Below, piece by piece: positions 1 through 5,294 of a stretch of 5,294 bases of DNA. Under the pieces are notes generated by a model. The model did not search any database and had not been told where the DNA came from. It saw only the letters and a list, made by a program, of their open reading frames with translations. The translations under genes were made by a program, and so were the position numbers. Numbering within the stretch: the first letter of the stretch is position 1; the number at the start of each line of letters is the position of its first letter. This stretch comes from an uncultured bacterium (GTDB lineage Bacteria > Cloacimonadota > Cloacimonadia > Cloacimonadales > Cloacimonadaceae): assembly GCA_937924555.1 (NCBI GenBank), contig CALDSN010000163.1, forward strand, positions 1 through 5,294, in the 5' to 3' direction.

Positions 1-99
1 GGGGGTAATAAATGATAAACATTTAAGCTCCTCATATACCTGGGGTTAACACTCTAGGCTAATATCTTTACGCCCCGTTGGAGTTTTGTTTATCACCCC
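1..99. repeat. Nested inverted-repeat element (folded intergenic repeat)
   Basis: No gene is visible here, but the bases fold compactly. An outer stem pairs TGATAAAC (13-20) with GTTTATCA (88-95) and continues with GGGG (1-4) against CCCC (96-99) across an asymmetric bulge. Inside it are two hairpins. The first is CCTGGGGT (39-46), loop TAAC, ACTCTAGG (51-58), giving 8 consecutive pairs including two G-U. The second is a weaker GCCCC-GTT-GGAGT stem (72-84) with one mismatch. Its plus-strand pairs are G-U where the minus strand would have A-C mismatches, so the fold is better as plus-strand RNA. The layout resembles dispersed palindromic intergenic repeats of Bacteroidota-like genomes, which I recall only in general terms. 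The left boundary may lie outside the window. Confidence 0.5.
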
Positions 100-117
100 T
101 ATTTATGCGAATAAATA
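100..117. repeat. Small AT hairpin with GCGA tetraloop
   Basis: TATTTAT (100-106) pairs perfectly with ATAAATA (111-117) around GCGA (107-110). GCGA is a GNRA-type tetraloop, which stabilises RNA hairpins. It lies directly next to the nested inverted repeat that ends at 99 and may be part of the same element. The stem is all A-T and short, so a chance origin is possible. Confidence 0.3.
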
Positions 118-187
118 AGCACATACTCAACAGCCTGCGCTCCTTTGGAACTTATTGTATGTCCCTATGAACTGCCAGCTTCTCTCC

Positions 188-261
188 ACCAAGACCATTC
201 CCTTACGGTAGCAACTTCGACACTGTGAATGTCCTTGCCCTCCTAAAGGGATGGTTCTGGT
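188..261. repeat. Long imperfect inverted repeat, about 41-nt loop
   Basis: The arm at 188-204 (ACCAAGACCATTCCCTT) is nearly the reverse complement of the arm at 246-261 (AAGGGATGGTTCTGGT). Pairing is 4 bp, one mismatch, 6 bp including one G-U, a one-base bulge, then 5 bp. It lies in a stretch (120-300) somewhat richer in GC than its surroundings, with no recognisable protein in any frame. It could be a structured RNA, an end of a decayed mobile element, or part of the neighbouring repeat family. No run of T follows the right arm, so it is not a classical terminator. Confidence 0.4.
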
Positions 262-317
262 CACGAGACACCCACAACCACATTAATTCTCAGCCCTTAA
301 GCAATACCTATACTGAT

Positions 318-493
318 GGAGGTAATGTAGTGTGTGTTTTTGCCGTTGATAAACATGGCATTGCTATCTCATCGCTATATTATCATTGGATGCTATCTTG
401 GAGGAGTAGATACAAACCGGTATTTTTATCCTCATATACAGCTATGAGTTACAGAGATTCTGGTTAACACTTTGGTAGAAATGGAACTAATAT
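318..493 (+). repeat. Possible diverged second copy of the 1-99 element
   Basis: Four short exact blocks of the left-edge element recur here in the same order and orientation: TGATAAACAT (13-22 and 347-356), TCCTCATATAC (29-39 and 429-439), GGTTAACACT (44-53 and 462-471) and CTAATAT (59-65 and 487-493). A GGRGGTAAT block (1-9 and 318-326) precedes them. The offset grows from block to block (317, 334, 400, 418, 428), as if sequence had been inserted between conserved pieces. A frame open from a GTG at 225 to 467 crosses this region, but it lacks a ribosome binding site and resembles nothing I know. Confidence 0.35.
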
Positions 494-496
494 ACA

Positions 497-503
497 AAGG
501 AGG
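497..503 (+). promoter_or_regulatory. Strong Shine-Dalgarno sequence before the 36-codon ORF
   Basis: AAGGAGG is a full-strength Shine-Dalgarno core ten bases before an ATG at 514. The spacing is slightly long but usable. It is the main reason for considering the short frame behind it as a gene. The purine-rich tract continues to 512. Confidence 0.45.
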
Positions 504-513
504 AAAGAAAAAT

Positions 514-624
514 ATGGAATTCGTGGCTAAGTGGCTATTTAAACTTAGGGCGTCGTTGATAAAATTAGGTGAGGTGTATTTACTCATCTTTGTTTGTGAG
601 TTCAGATGGCGAGAGTTGTTATAG
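514..624 (+). CDS. Possible small protein, 36 residues, unknown function
   Basis: This frame opens with ATG ten bases after AAGGAGG and closes with TAG. The product starts MEFVAKWLFKLRASLIKLGE and ends in FRWRELL. It is basic at its N-terminal half, with a hydrophobic stretch VYLLIFV at residues 21-27. That stretch is too short for a confident membrane helix, but the whole could form an amphipathic, membrane-associated helix. I recognise no family. It lies 57 bases upstream of the giant secreted-protein gene on the same strand, so it could be a leader peptide or a co-transcribed small protein. It also overlaps the tail of a repeat-derived region, so a chance frame is quite possible. The strong ribosome binding site is the best support; the short length is the main argument against. 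Confidence 0.3.
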   Translation: MEFVAKWLFKLRASLIKLGEVYLLIFVCEFRWRELL

Positions 625-671
625 CGGAATGACAAAGGACTCGTGAACTACACATTTTAAAGGAAATAACC

Positions 672-676
672 AGGAG
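672..676 (+). promoter_or_regulatory. Shine-Dalgarno sequence of the giant secreted-protein gene
   Basis: AGGAG sits five bases before the ATG at 682. An in-frame TAA at 667 excludes any earlier start, and the residues after this ATG form a signal peptide, so the start is well fixed. Confidence 0.75.
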
Positions 677-681
677 ATAAT

Positions 682-741
682 ATGAAACTATGCAATTTTC
701 TAGTCTTAGCATGCCTTATGTTAGTGACAGGGTTGTACGGC
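682..741 (+). other. Signal peptide of the giant secreted protein
   Basis: Residues 1-20 read MKLCNFLVLACLMLVTGLYG: one lysine, a hydrophobic core from residue 6 to 15, then a small-residue end. Signal peptidase I could cut after Gly17 (V-T-G) or Gly20 (L-Y-G). Cys11 follows L-A but lies too early for a lipoprotein signal, so the protein is probably not lipidated. The role is Sec-dependent export. Confidence 0.8.
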
Positions 742-3700
742 GAATTCAGTATAACTCAAAGTCCAAATGGGCATTACTATCATCCAACATACAGTCAAAG
801 TGAAGAATACGATATAGGGTATGTGCCAAGCGAATTATTTGTAGGTAACCTGAACTCAACCCCCTATATAAGTAGCTTGTTATGCTACAATCCAGGCACA
901 ATACACTTCTCTATTGACAGATCAGAGATAACATTTGCACGCAATGTTTACGTGAAAATTGACCAAAATTATGTTATAAACGGGCAGTATAATGGCGGAG
1001 GATATTATACGTTTGATCTTTCATTAGATGCCGGGGAACATTTCATGACAATATATAGCTCAAACGATGATTGGGATGAAGACTTAGTGTTCATGACGGA
1101 AGAGTGTCAACTACACTTTTCTGTGCTAAATGATAACAAGTTTTACTATAACCCATATGCAAGGATTTATCCAATTACGCATAATCTATCTCAACATAAT
1201 GCCATTAGGCCTGCTCTTTTCGTGGAGGGCTTCAGTGCTGAGGGGATTATTGAGGGAGGATTTAAGTCATTGAATGGGATCATCAACAAGTGGAAGAATA
1301 AATTATCGGATACTAAGATATACAGATTGGAATTGCTTAATCCTACTCAAGATGTACGAGATAATGCTATGGTGGTTCTTGGAGCTCTCAGATTCATCCA
1401 TGATGTTCAGCCAACGGATCAGCTTATTGAAGGGACAAGTGTTTATGGCTATTCCATGGGTGGCATATTAGCAAGATATGCTTTAGCTTATGCTGAGCAC
1501 TGGAATGTCCCGCATTTTTGTACACAGTATATTTCTCTTGATGCTCCACATAGGGGAGCATCATTAAACCATAACCTTCAGAGCCAGTTGGAAGACTTTC
1601 AGTCAAAACTTAGTCAGTTCGAGTATGCCAATGGAACACTCAATGCCTGTCTAAGTGCACTTGATAGTCAAGCAGCTAAACAACTGATACGAACTAACAT
1701 ATTTGCATCGGGGTATGCTACTTATTATTTAGGATCTAATGAGTTACGAGGGTTCTTTGCGGAAATAAATGAAGAAGAACGCCAACTCCAGTCATCAATA
1801 GACCATCTGCTTAGTGTTTTAAATGGAAGTGCCGAAGCATCATATGAAGGTATGCTGAAGCCAGGCTTTCCCTATAAACAAAACCATATTAAGTGTCTCG
1901 CATATTCAAATGGTGGTCTGAACATTAGTGGCAATACCTCATCCGAAGCTAATGCAGCTACATGCTCTATTAATATCGAGGGCATTCCATTCTCAGAAAA
2001 TGTTGCACCATGTGGATTCGACACCCAACCAGGATCAGTGTTTGAGGATTATTCATTGAGTCAAAACGGGCAAGCATTGTTGGGTATATTATCATATAGT
2101 ATGAATATTACTGCTAATTATGCACCTGTAATAGTCCCAACCAGATCGAGTCTGTATCTTAAGCCCGACAGTATTACAGGAGGGTATTCAATACCACAAT
2201 TAGCTATCAACGACTTCAGTTCATTATTGCCATTTGAGAATGCACTGCAAGAACATACTTACTTTGATCGACTTGTTAATGCTCCTAATGTCCCAAATCA
2301 GATTACTGAAGCAGATAATCCAAATTGGGGGAATATTTATCATAAGTACGAGTTTGATAAGTGGAACTGGAGACATGGTGAACTAGGGTGGACTCATTAT
2401 AACTATGACAATTGGGTGGATGCAAATATAGAAATCTCAGATAACTGGTTGGATCAAATTGAAAATCGTACAGTGAGTTACATCACCGGACATGTTAATG
2501 GAGATGATTACTCAGGTATTGAAGGAACTATGTTCATCAATGGGATGGAGTATCGTCAATTCTCTGTTAATGATGAAGGTGATTATAGCATTCCCTACTT
2601 ATATACCAACGATAATTCGGTACGTTTGGTACTGGAGAAACTAGGTTATCTGCCAACTTGCCGGAATATAGACTTGAATTATTCCAGTATTATGCAAGGT
2701 AACTACGTTGTCACAAACATTGATATGGTCAGGCTGAATTTGAGTAATGTTGTTATTTCCGGCAGTGGCAATGAATCGTTTGAAACTATTAATGATGCTA
2801 TTGAGTCTATAGTAATCTTTGTATCATCAGGGCTCTATAACAACGAGCCGGTAAAAATTAGAGTCCTTCCCGGAACATATAATGAATCGGTAGATCTTTC
2901 TCCTCTTGCAGACCTTGGCATCTCTAACTTCACACTTGAGGGAGTGGGTGACGCTGTTATTAATGGTGATGATTATGGAATCAAACTTGAAGTATACGAG
3001 AATCCTTCTCTTGTTAATGCTGTCTATAACATCAACAGCCTTAAGGTTACAGGTAGCGTGAGGGGTGTGGTTTTCAGAGACCACTATGATGACACTCCTG
3101 ATAACGTTTACTCACCTCATCTTACTCTGAATATACGAAACTGCAGTATCTATGATTGTGGTGGTTTAATGACATCAGCATCCGGGCAACAAGATTACAG
3201 CGGTTGTGCCATACACTTTGAAGGTGCCGGATTAATTGGGGGTTGCAGTATATATGGAAATGATCTAACTTCCAATTCAAACCAATCATCTCAGCTTACG
3301 CAGGCAGGTGGGATATATATATGCAACAATACAAATGCCATAATGGTAGCGAAAAATAACACGATTTCAAACAACATTGCTGGTCTCGCAGGTGGTATTG
3401 TGGTCACCGGTATGGGTAATGCTGAGATTGTTGAAAATAAACTAACTGGTAATGAAGATGGTGGTTTTTGTGACATCGATAATGCAACACGTTCAAACGC
3501 ATTATCGGTTTACAATGCGCGTAACGCAACTATCAGAAACAACCTATTCATAGATAATCCAAGTTCATCATTCGCTAATTCCCCTGTAGTTGGACTAAGA
3601 ACATACCCCACACAACAAGGTTTGCCGATCAAGTTCGTAAATAACACTATCGTTAATGCACCTGAAAGCAACGATGCAGATTACTGTGCAATAAAGTTCA

Positions 3701-5294
3701 AAACTTACCCTGGTGTAACGGAGCAGGATATTCAGATACAAAACAACATAGTCAGTGCCACTAATAGCAATAATTGTAGCATTGTCTCTGAAAATGGGGA
3801 CAATCATGTGAGCATTAGCAATAATATGTTCCACAACACACGCTTAACCGGTTTCAGCGCAAATCTGTATAATCCTGATGATCAAAACAGCGTTTACAAC
3901 CCTAATGCTCCGATGTTCAATTATCAATGCGATCCTCAATTGGATGTGAATTACATACCAATATGGAACTCATCTACAATGTCCCACTGTATTGACACCG
4001 GAACCGGTACCTATGATCTTGATGATGACACTCCTCCCGATATTGGTGCTTACAGAGCTGTAGATCACAGCTATTGGCAATATCGCTTTAAAACAGGACA
4101 AAATGACCGAAGTGACACTTATCATTGGGTAAGTTATCCTGTTGTAAACTCGCTTACTGATGGTATGGCAGGGGCACGTTCGTTCTTTCACGAATTGCTT
4201 GGAACGCACTATTCTTCACCTGAAAATGAAGTAGCCGATAACCTACAGGAAATCCTATGGAGTGAGAGGAATCAATCAAGATCTATTATATGGGATGGTT
4301 CTGGTTGGGGTGACTATATCGACATTCATAATGTCGCGAGCCCCCAAGGCTATAAGGTTAAGCTTCTACCCCAGAGTAACATTGGCCTAGTTCCCACCAC
4401 AGTTGAGCTTCATCATAGTGGTTTCCTAACACCGGACAACACACCTTTCACTATACATGGTAGCAGCTCCAATAACGGTCAAACTTTTGAAAACTGGATA
4501 GGCTACTTCGATACCGATTGTTCCTGGCCTTCTGATGCATTCGCATCAATCTGGAATGATATAACCATGATTAAAGCAAAAAACTGGTGTCTATACAAAG
4601 ATCCCAGTAGCGGATTGGGAGTACTAAGCGGAAGAATGCTTCCGCTAAACTGTGGTGATATGGTTATTGTAACCACTGTGAACGATCATGAATTCCAATG
4701 GAACACGTCGATGCCAACAGATCCCAAAAAGAAAGAAGCACCAACTGCCTTTGAGTTTGTGGAAAAAGCGGATTATACTCCGGTGTATCTGGACTTATCT
4801 GCTTTCGATCTCACCGGTCTGAAAGAGATTGGTCTCAAGCTTGATGGGATATGTAAAGGGGCAGTTGTTGTAACAGATTCATTGGAACAGATTTGTGCAT
4901 ATCTTGATGAGAGTGAAAGCTTATCCTCAGGGGCAGTTGAACTTGTATTCTTTTACGAGAGTAAAAACCAACTCCAAGAAAGAAAAAGCATGCTGATCAA
5001 TGATAACCAATTGAAATGTAGTACTATTGGCAATGATTCTGCTTATCCTGTGTACAATGTGAAAGTCTTGCCCGATGACATCGGTGACAATGTAACACCT
5101 TTATTAGGCTTGGAGCAGAACTACCCCAATCCCTTTAACCCATCCACAACAATTAGATATTCTTTAAATGAGGCAGGATCAATTGCATTGGATATCTATA
5201 ACATCAAAGGGCAGGTGGTTAAGAGTTTGTACCAAGGTAGTGCAGAAATCGGTAACCATACCATAACCTGGAATGGATTGGACAATTCAGGAAA
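682..5294 (+). CDS. Giant secreted multidomain protein: alpha/beta-hydrolase, beta-helix, T9SS sorting domain (3' partial)
   Basis: An uninterrupted frame of 1537 full codons runs off the right edge. Domains in order: signal peptide (1-20); beta-rich region (21-173); lipase/esterase-like alpha/beta-hydrolase (about 174-545) with VEGF, GYSMGG (Ser258 as presumed nucleophile) and LDAPHRGAS; Trp-rich connector (546-593); carboxypeptidase-regulatory-like beta-sandwich (about 597-666); right-handed beta-helix (about 694-1124); Cloacimonadota-type C-terminal module (about 1134-1440); type A sorting domain (about 1474 to the edge). By family knowledge it should be exported to the periplasm by Sec and then carried across the outer membrane and anchored or released by a type IX-like route. 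The hydrolase probably cleaves an ester or similar bond; the beta-helix suggests binding to a polysaccharide or other surface polymer. The substrate is unknown. I assign no gene symbol. The reading frame is certain, the domain calls are by eye, and the missing end is probably a few tens of residues. Confidence 0.93.
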   Translation, partial: MKLCNFLVLACLMLVTGLYGEFSITQSPNGHYYHPTYSQSEEYDIGYVPSELFVGNLNSTPYISSLLCYNPGTIHFSIDRSEITFARNVYVKIDQNYVINGQYNGGGYYTFDLSLDAGEHFMTIYSSNDDWDEDLVFMTEECQLHFSVLNDNKFYYNPYARIYPITHNLSQHNAIRPALFVEGFSAEGIIEGGFKSLNGIINKWKNKLSDTKIYRLELLNPTQDVRDNAMVVLGALRFIHDVQPTDQLIEGTSVYGYSMGGILARYALAYAEHWNVPHFCTQYISLDAPHRGASLNHNLQSQLEDFQSKLSQFEYANGTLNACLSALDSQAAKQLIRTNIFASGYATYYLGSNELRGFFAEINEEERQLQSSIDHLLSVLNGSAEASYEGMLKPGFPYKQNHIKCLAYSNGGLNISGNTSSEANAATCSINIEGIPFSENVAPCGFDTQPGSVFEDYSLSQNGQALLGILSYSMNITANYAPVIVPTRSSLYLKPDSITGGYSIPQLAINDFSSLLPFENALQEHTYFDRLVNAPNVPNQITEADNPNWGNIYHKYEFDKWNWRHGELGWTHYNYDNWVDANIEISDNWLDQIENRTVSYITGHVNGDDYSGIEGTMFINGMEYRQFSVNDEGDYSIPYLYTNDNSVRLVLEKLGYLPTCRNIDLNYSSIMQGNYVVTNIDMVRLNLSNVVISGSGNESFETINDAIESIVIFVSSGLYNNEPVKIRVLPGTYNESVDLSPLADLGISNFTLEGVGDAVINGDDYGIKLEVYENPSLVNAVYNINSLKVTGSVRGVVFRDHYDDTPDNVYSPHLTLNIRNCSIYDCGGLMTSASGQQDYSGCAIHFEGAGLIGGCSIYGNDLTSNSNQSSQLTQAGGIYICNNTNAIMVAKNNTISNNIAGLAGGIVVTGMGNAEIVENKLTGNEDGGFCDIDNATRSNALSVYNARNATIRNNLFIDNPSSSFANSPVVGLRTYPTQQGLPIKFVNNTIVNAPESNDADYCAIKFKTYPGVTEQDIQIQNNIVSATNSNNCSIVSENGDNHVSISNNMFHNTRLTGFSANLYNPDDQNSVYNPNAPMFNYQCDPQLDVNYIPIWNSSTMSHCIDTGTGTYDLDDDTPPDIGAYRAVDHSYWQYRFKTGQNDRSDTYHWVSYPVVNSLTDGMAGARSFFHELLGTHYSSPENEVADNLQEILWSERNQSRSIIWDGSGWGDYIDIHNVASPQGYKVKLLPQSNIGLVPTTVELHHSGFLTPDNTPFTIHGSSSNNGQTFENWIGYFDTDCSWPSDAFASIWNDITMIKAKNWCLYKDPSSGLGVLSGRMLPLNCGDMVIVTTVNDHEFQWNTSMPTDPKKKEAPTAFEFVEKADYTPVYLDLSAFDLTGLKEIGLKLDGICKGAVVVTDSLEQICAYLDESESLSSGAVELVFFYESKNQLQERKSMLINDNQLKCSTIGNDSAYPVYNVKVLPDDIGDNVTPLLGLEQNYPNPFNPSTTIRYSLNEAGSIALDIYNIKGQVVKSLYQGSAEIGNHTITWNGLDNSG
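742..1200 (+). other. N-terminal beta-rich region, no family recognised
   Basis: Residues 21-173 are rich in Tyr, Asn, Ser and Thr with alternating hydrophobic positions typical of beta-sandwich domains, for example NVYVKIDQNYVI and YYTFDLSLDAGEHFMTIYSS. Acidic DDWDED follows near residue 130. It ends just before the first strand of the hydrolase. I do not recognise a named family. Its position suggests an N-terminal accessory domain, for binding or folding, rather than a catalytic part. Confidence 0.5.
1201..2316 (+). other. Alpha/beta-hydrolase (lipase/esterase-like) domain
   Basis: Residues about 174-545. RPALFVEGF (176-184) matches the first core strand and oxyanion-hole turn, with Glu182 where lipases usually have His in the HG motif. 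TSVYGYSMGGILARYAL gives the nucleophile elbow G-x-S-x-G with Ser258, followed by the usual helix. YISLDAPHRGASL (283-295) matches the TPHRG-type segment of PGAP1-like and lactonising-lipase-like hydrolases. A later CLAYSNGG (405-412) and VIVPTRSSL fit the last core strands. The acid and histidine of the triad cannot be placed by eye; His525 in QEHTYFD is one candidate. The enzyme class (lipase, esterase or another hydrolase) is an inference, and loss of activity cannot be excluded. Confidence 0.75.
2326..2448 (+). other. Tryptophan- and tyrosine-rich connector
   Basis: Residues 549-589 hold six tryptophans (549, 561, 563, 570, 578, 589) plus many Tyr and His, including KWNWRHGELGWTHYNYDNW. 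It lies between the hydrolase and the regulatory-like beta-sandwich. Such aromatic density is typical of ligand-contact surfaces, particularly for carbohydrates, or of a lid over a hydrolase cleft. It could equally be the C-terminal end of the hydrolase fold and supply the catalytic His (His554, His565 or His572). The assignment is open. Confidence 0.45.
2470..2679 (+). other. Carboxypeptidase-regulatory-like beta-sandwich domain
   Basis: Residues about 597-666 read like this family: TVSYITGHVNGDDYSGIEGT, then a short strand MFINGMEYRQFSV, the NDEGDYSIPYL turn, and SVRLVLEKLGYLPTCRNIDL. The ITGHV start, the DEGDYSIP turn and the LxKxGY end are typical of PF13620-like repeats in secreted proteins of this group. 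It is normally a non-catalytic stabilising or spacer module between functional domains. Confidence 0.7.
2761..4053 (+). other. Right-handed parallel beta-helix domain
   Basis: Residues about 694-1124. It begins with a cap, ESFETINDAIES and VKIRVLPGTYNESVDL, the classic entry of pectate-lyase-like and NosD-like helices. At least eight rungs follow, marked by N-N or related corners: RNCSIYD (819-825), GGCSIYGN, KNNTISNN (891-898), ENKLTGN, RNNLFIDN (952-959), VNNTIVN (986-992), QNNIVSA (1020-1026) and SNNMFHN (1046-1052). The end matches the usual closing phrase, CIDTGTGTYDLDDDTPPDIG plus AY (1103-1124). In this family such helices bind or cleave polysaccharides, or serve as long surface stalks. 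No lyase or hydrolase catalytic set is visible, so binding or scaffolding is the safer reading. Confidence 0.85.
4081..4998 (+). other. Cloacimonadota-type C-terminal module before the sorting domain
   Basis: Residues about 1134-1440 hold a chain of phrases I associate with large surface proteins of Cloacimonadota: HWVSYPV (1148-1154), SPQGYKVKLL, ENWIGYF (1270-1276), ITMIKAKNW, GDMVIV, FEFVEKADYTPVYLDL (1357-1372), EIGLKLDGICKGAVVV (1382-1397) and QICAYLDES. They look like two or three beta domains in series. The function is unknown to me; they occur just before the sorting domain and may act as surface spacer or presentation modules. The lineage call rests largely on this part. Confidence 0.65.
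5101..5294 (+). other. Type A T9SS (FlgD-Ig-like) C-terminal sorting domain, truncated by window end
   Basis: Residues 1474 onward: LEQNYPNPFNPSTTIRYSLN, then a beta hairpin SIALDIYNIKGQVVKSLYQG, then GNHTITWNGLDNSG at the edge. This is the standard pattern of type A sorting domains, which direct proteins through the type IX secretion system in Bacteroidota and are widespread in related phyla. The usual ending, a G-K-x-V-x-S-G-x-Y-x-Y-type strand and a basic tail, lies beyond the window. Whether this organism has a complete type IX system cannot be seen here. Confidence 0.92.

Noticed and set aside
71..91. Rho-independent terminator at the second hairpin, followed by TTTTGTTTA
   Set aside because: The stem is short with a mismatch and the T tract is interrupted; the bases are better explained as part of the nested repeat.
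225..467. Open frame of 80 codons on the plus strand starting with GTG
   Set aside because: No Shine-Dalgarno sequence precedes it, the product resembles no family, and it runs across inverted-repeat and repeat-like sequence. Judged a chance frame.
140..502. CTCCTTTG (140-147) exactly complementary to CAAAGGAG (495-502), suggesting sequestered ribosome site
   Set aside because: The two segments are about 350 bases apart and any CCTCC-like sequence pairs with a Shine-Dalgarno; no further pairing supports it.
556..584. Promoter TTGATA, 17 bases, TTTACT, upstream of the giant gene
   Set aside because: The -10 match is poor, and the promoter consensus of this lineage is not known to me; it also lies inside the possible small ORF.
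432..635. Minus-strand frame of 67 codons over the non-coding leader region
   Set aside because: Its product is low-complexity and unrecognisable, and it lies opposite the better-supported small ORF and repeat-like sequence. Judged a chance frame.
682..714. Lipoprotein signal with Cys11 as lipidated residue
   Set aside because: The hydrophobic stretch before Cys11 is too short and V-L-A-C is only a partial lipobox; the hydrophobic core continues past it to residue 15.
1274..4209. Five minus-strand frames (1424-1606, 2827-3084, 3291-3476, 3595-3834, 3970-4209) and one plus-strand frame (1274-1471)
   Set aside because: All lie inside the uninterrupted giant gene in other frames and encode nothing recognisable; they are shadows.

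Overview
The window suggests a member of the candidate phylum Cloacimonadota (formerly WWE1/Cloacimonetes), or a close relative in the Fibrobacterota-Chlorobiota-Bacteroidota sphere. Three traits point there: a moderately AT-rich genome, a very large secreted modular protein, and a C-terminus combining an NWIGY / MIKAKNW / GDMV / ADYTPVY / GICKG module with an NYPNPFNPSTTI sorting domain. I recall that combination from Cloacimonadota surface proteins. This is recognition from memory, not a database result.

Layout. Positions 1-513 show no convincing protein-coding gene. Positions 1-99 hold a compact set of nested inverted repeats that looks like a folded intergenic repeat element. Positions 120-300 are somewhat richer in GC (about 48% by hand count) and contain a long imperfect inverted repeat (188-204 with 246-261). 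Positions 318-493 carry short blocks in the same order as blocks of the 1-99 element, which suggests a second, expanded or decayed relative. A possible 36-codon gene with a strong Shine-Dalgarno sequence lies at 514-624.

From 682 to the right edge runs one uninterrupted reading frame of at least 1537 codons with no stop. I checked it codon by codon. It encodes a giant exported protein with these parts in order: signal peptide, beta-rich N-terminal region, alpha/beta-hydrolase (lipase/esterase-like) domain with a GYSMG nucleophile elbow and a DAPHRG motif, a tryptophan-rich connector, a carboxypeptidase-regulatory-like beta-sandwich, a right-handed parallel beta-helix, a Cloacimonadota-type C-terminal module, and a type A (FlgD-Ig-like) type IX secretion sorting domain. 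The sorting domain is cut by the window end, probably only a few tens of residues short of completion.

How it works together (inference): one polypeptide appears to combine a hydrolase with a fibrous beta-helix of the carbohydrate-binding or processing kind, and is exported and probably fixed at the cell surface. The natural substrate cannot be read from the sequence. No partner genes for secretion or a pathway lie in the window.
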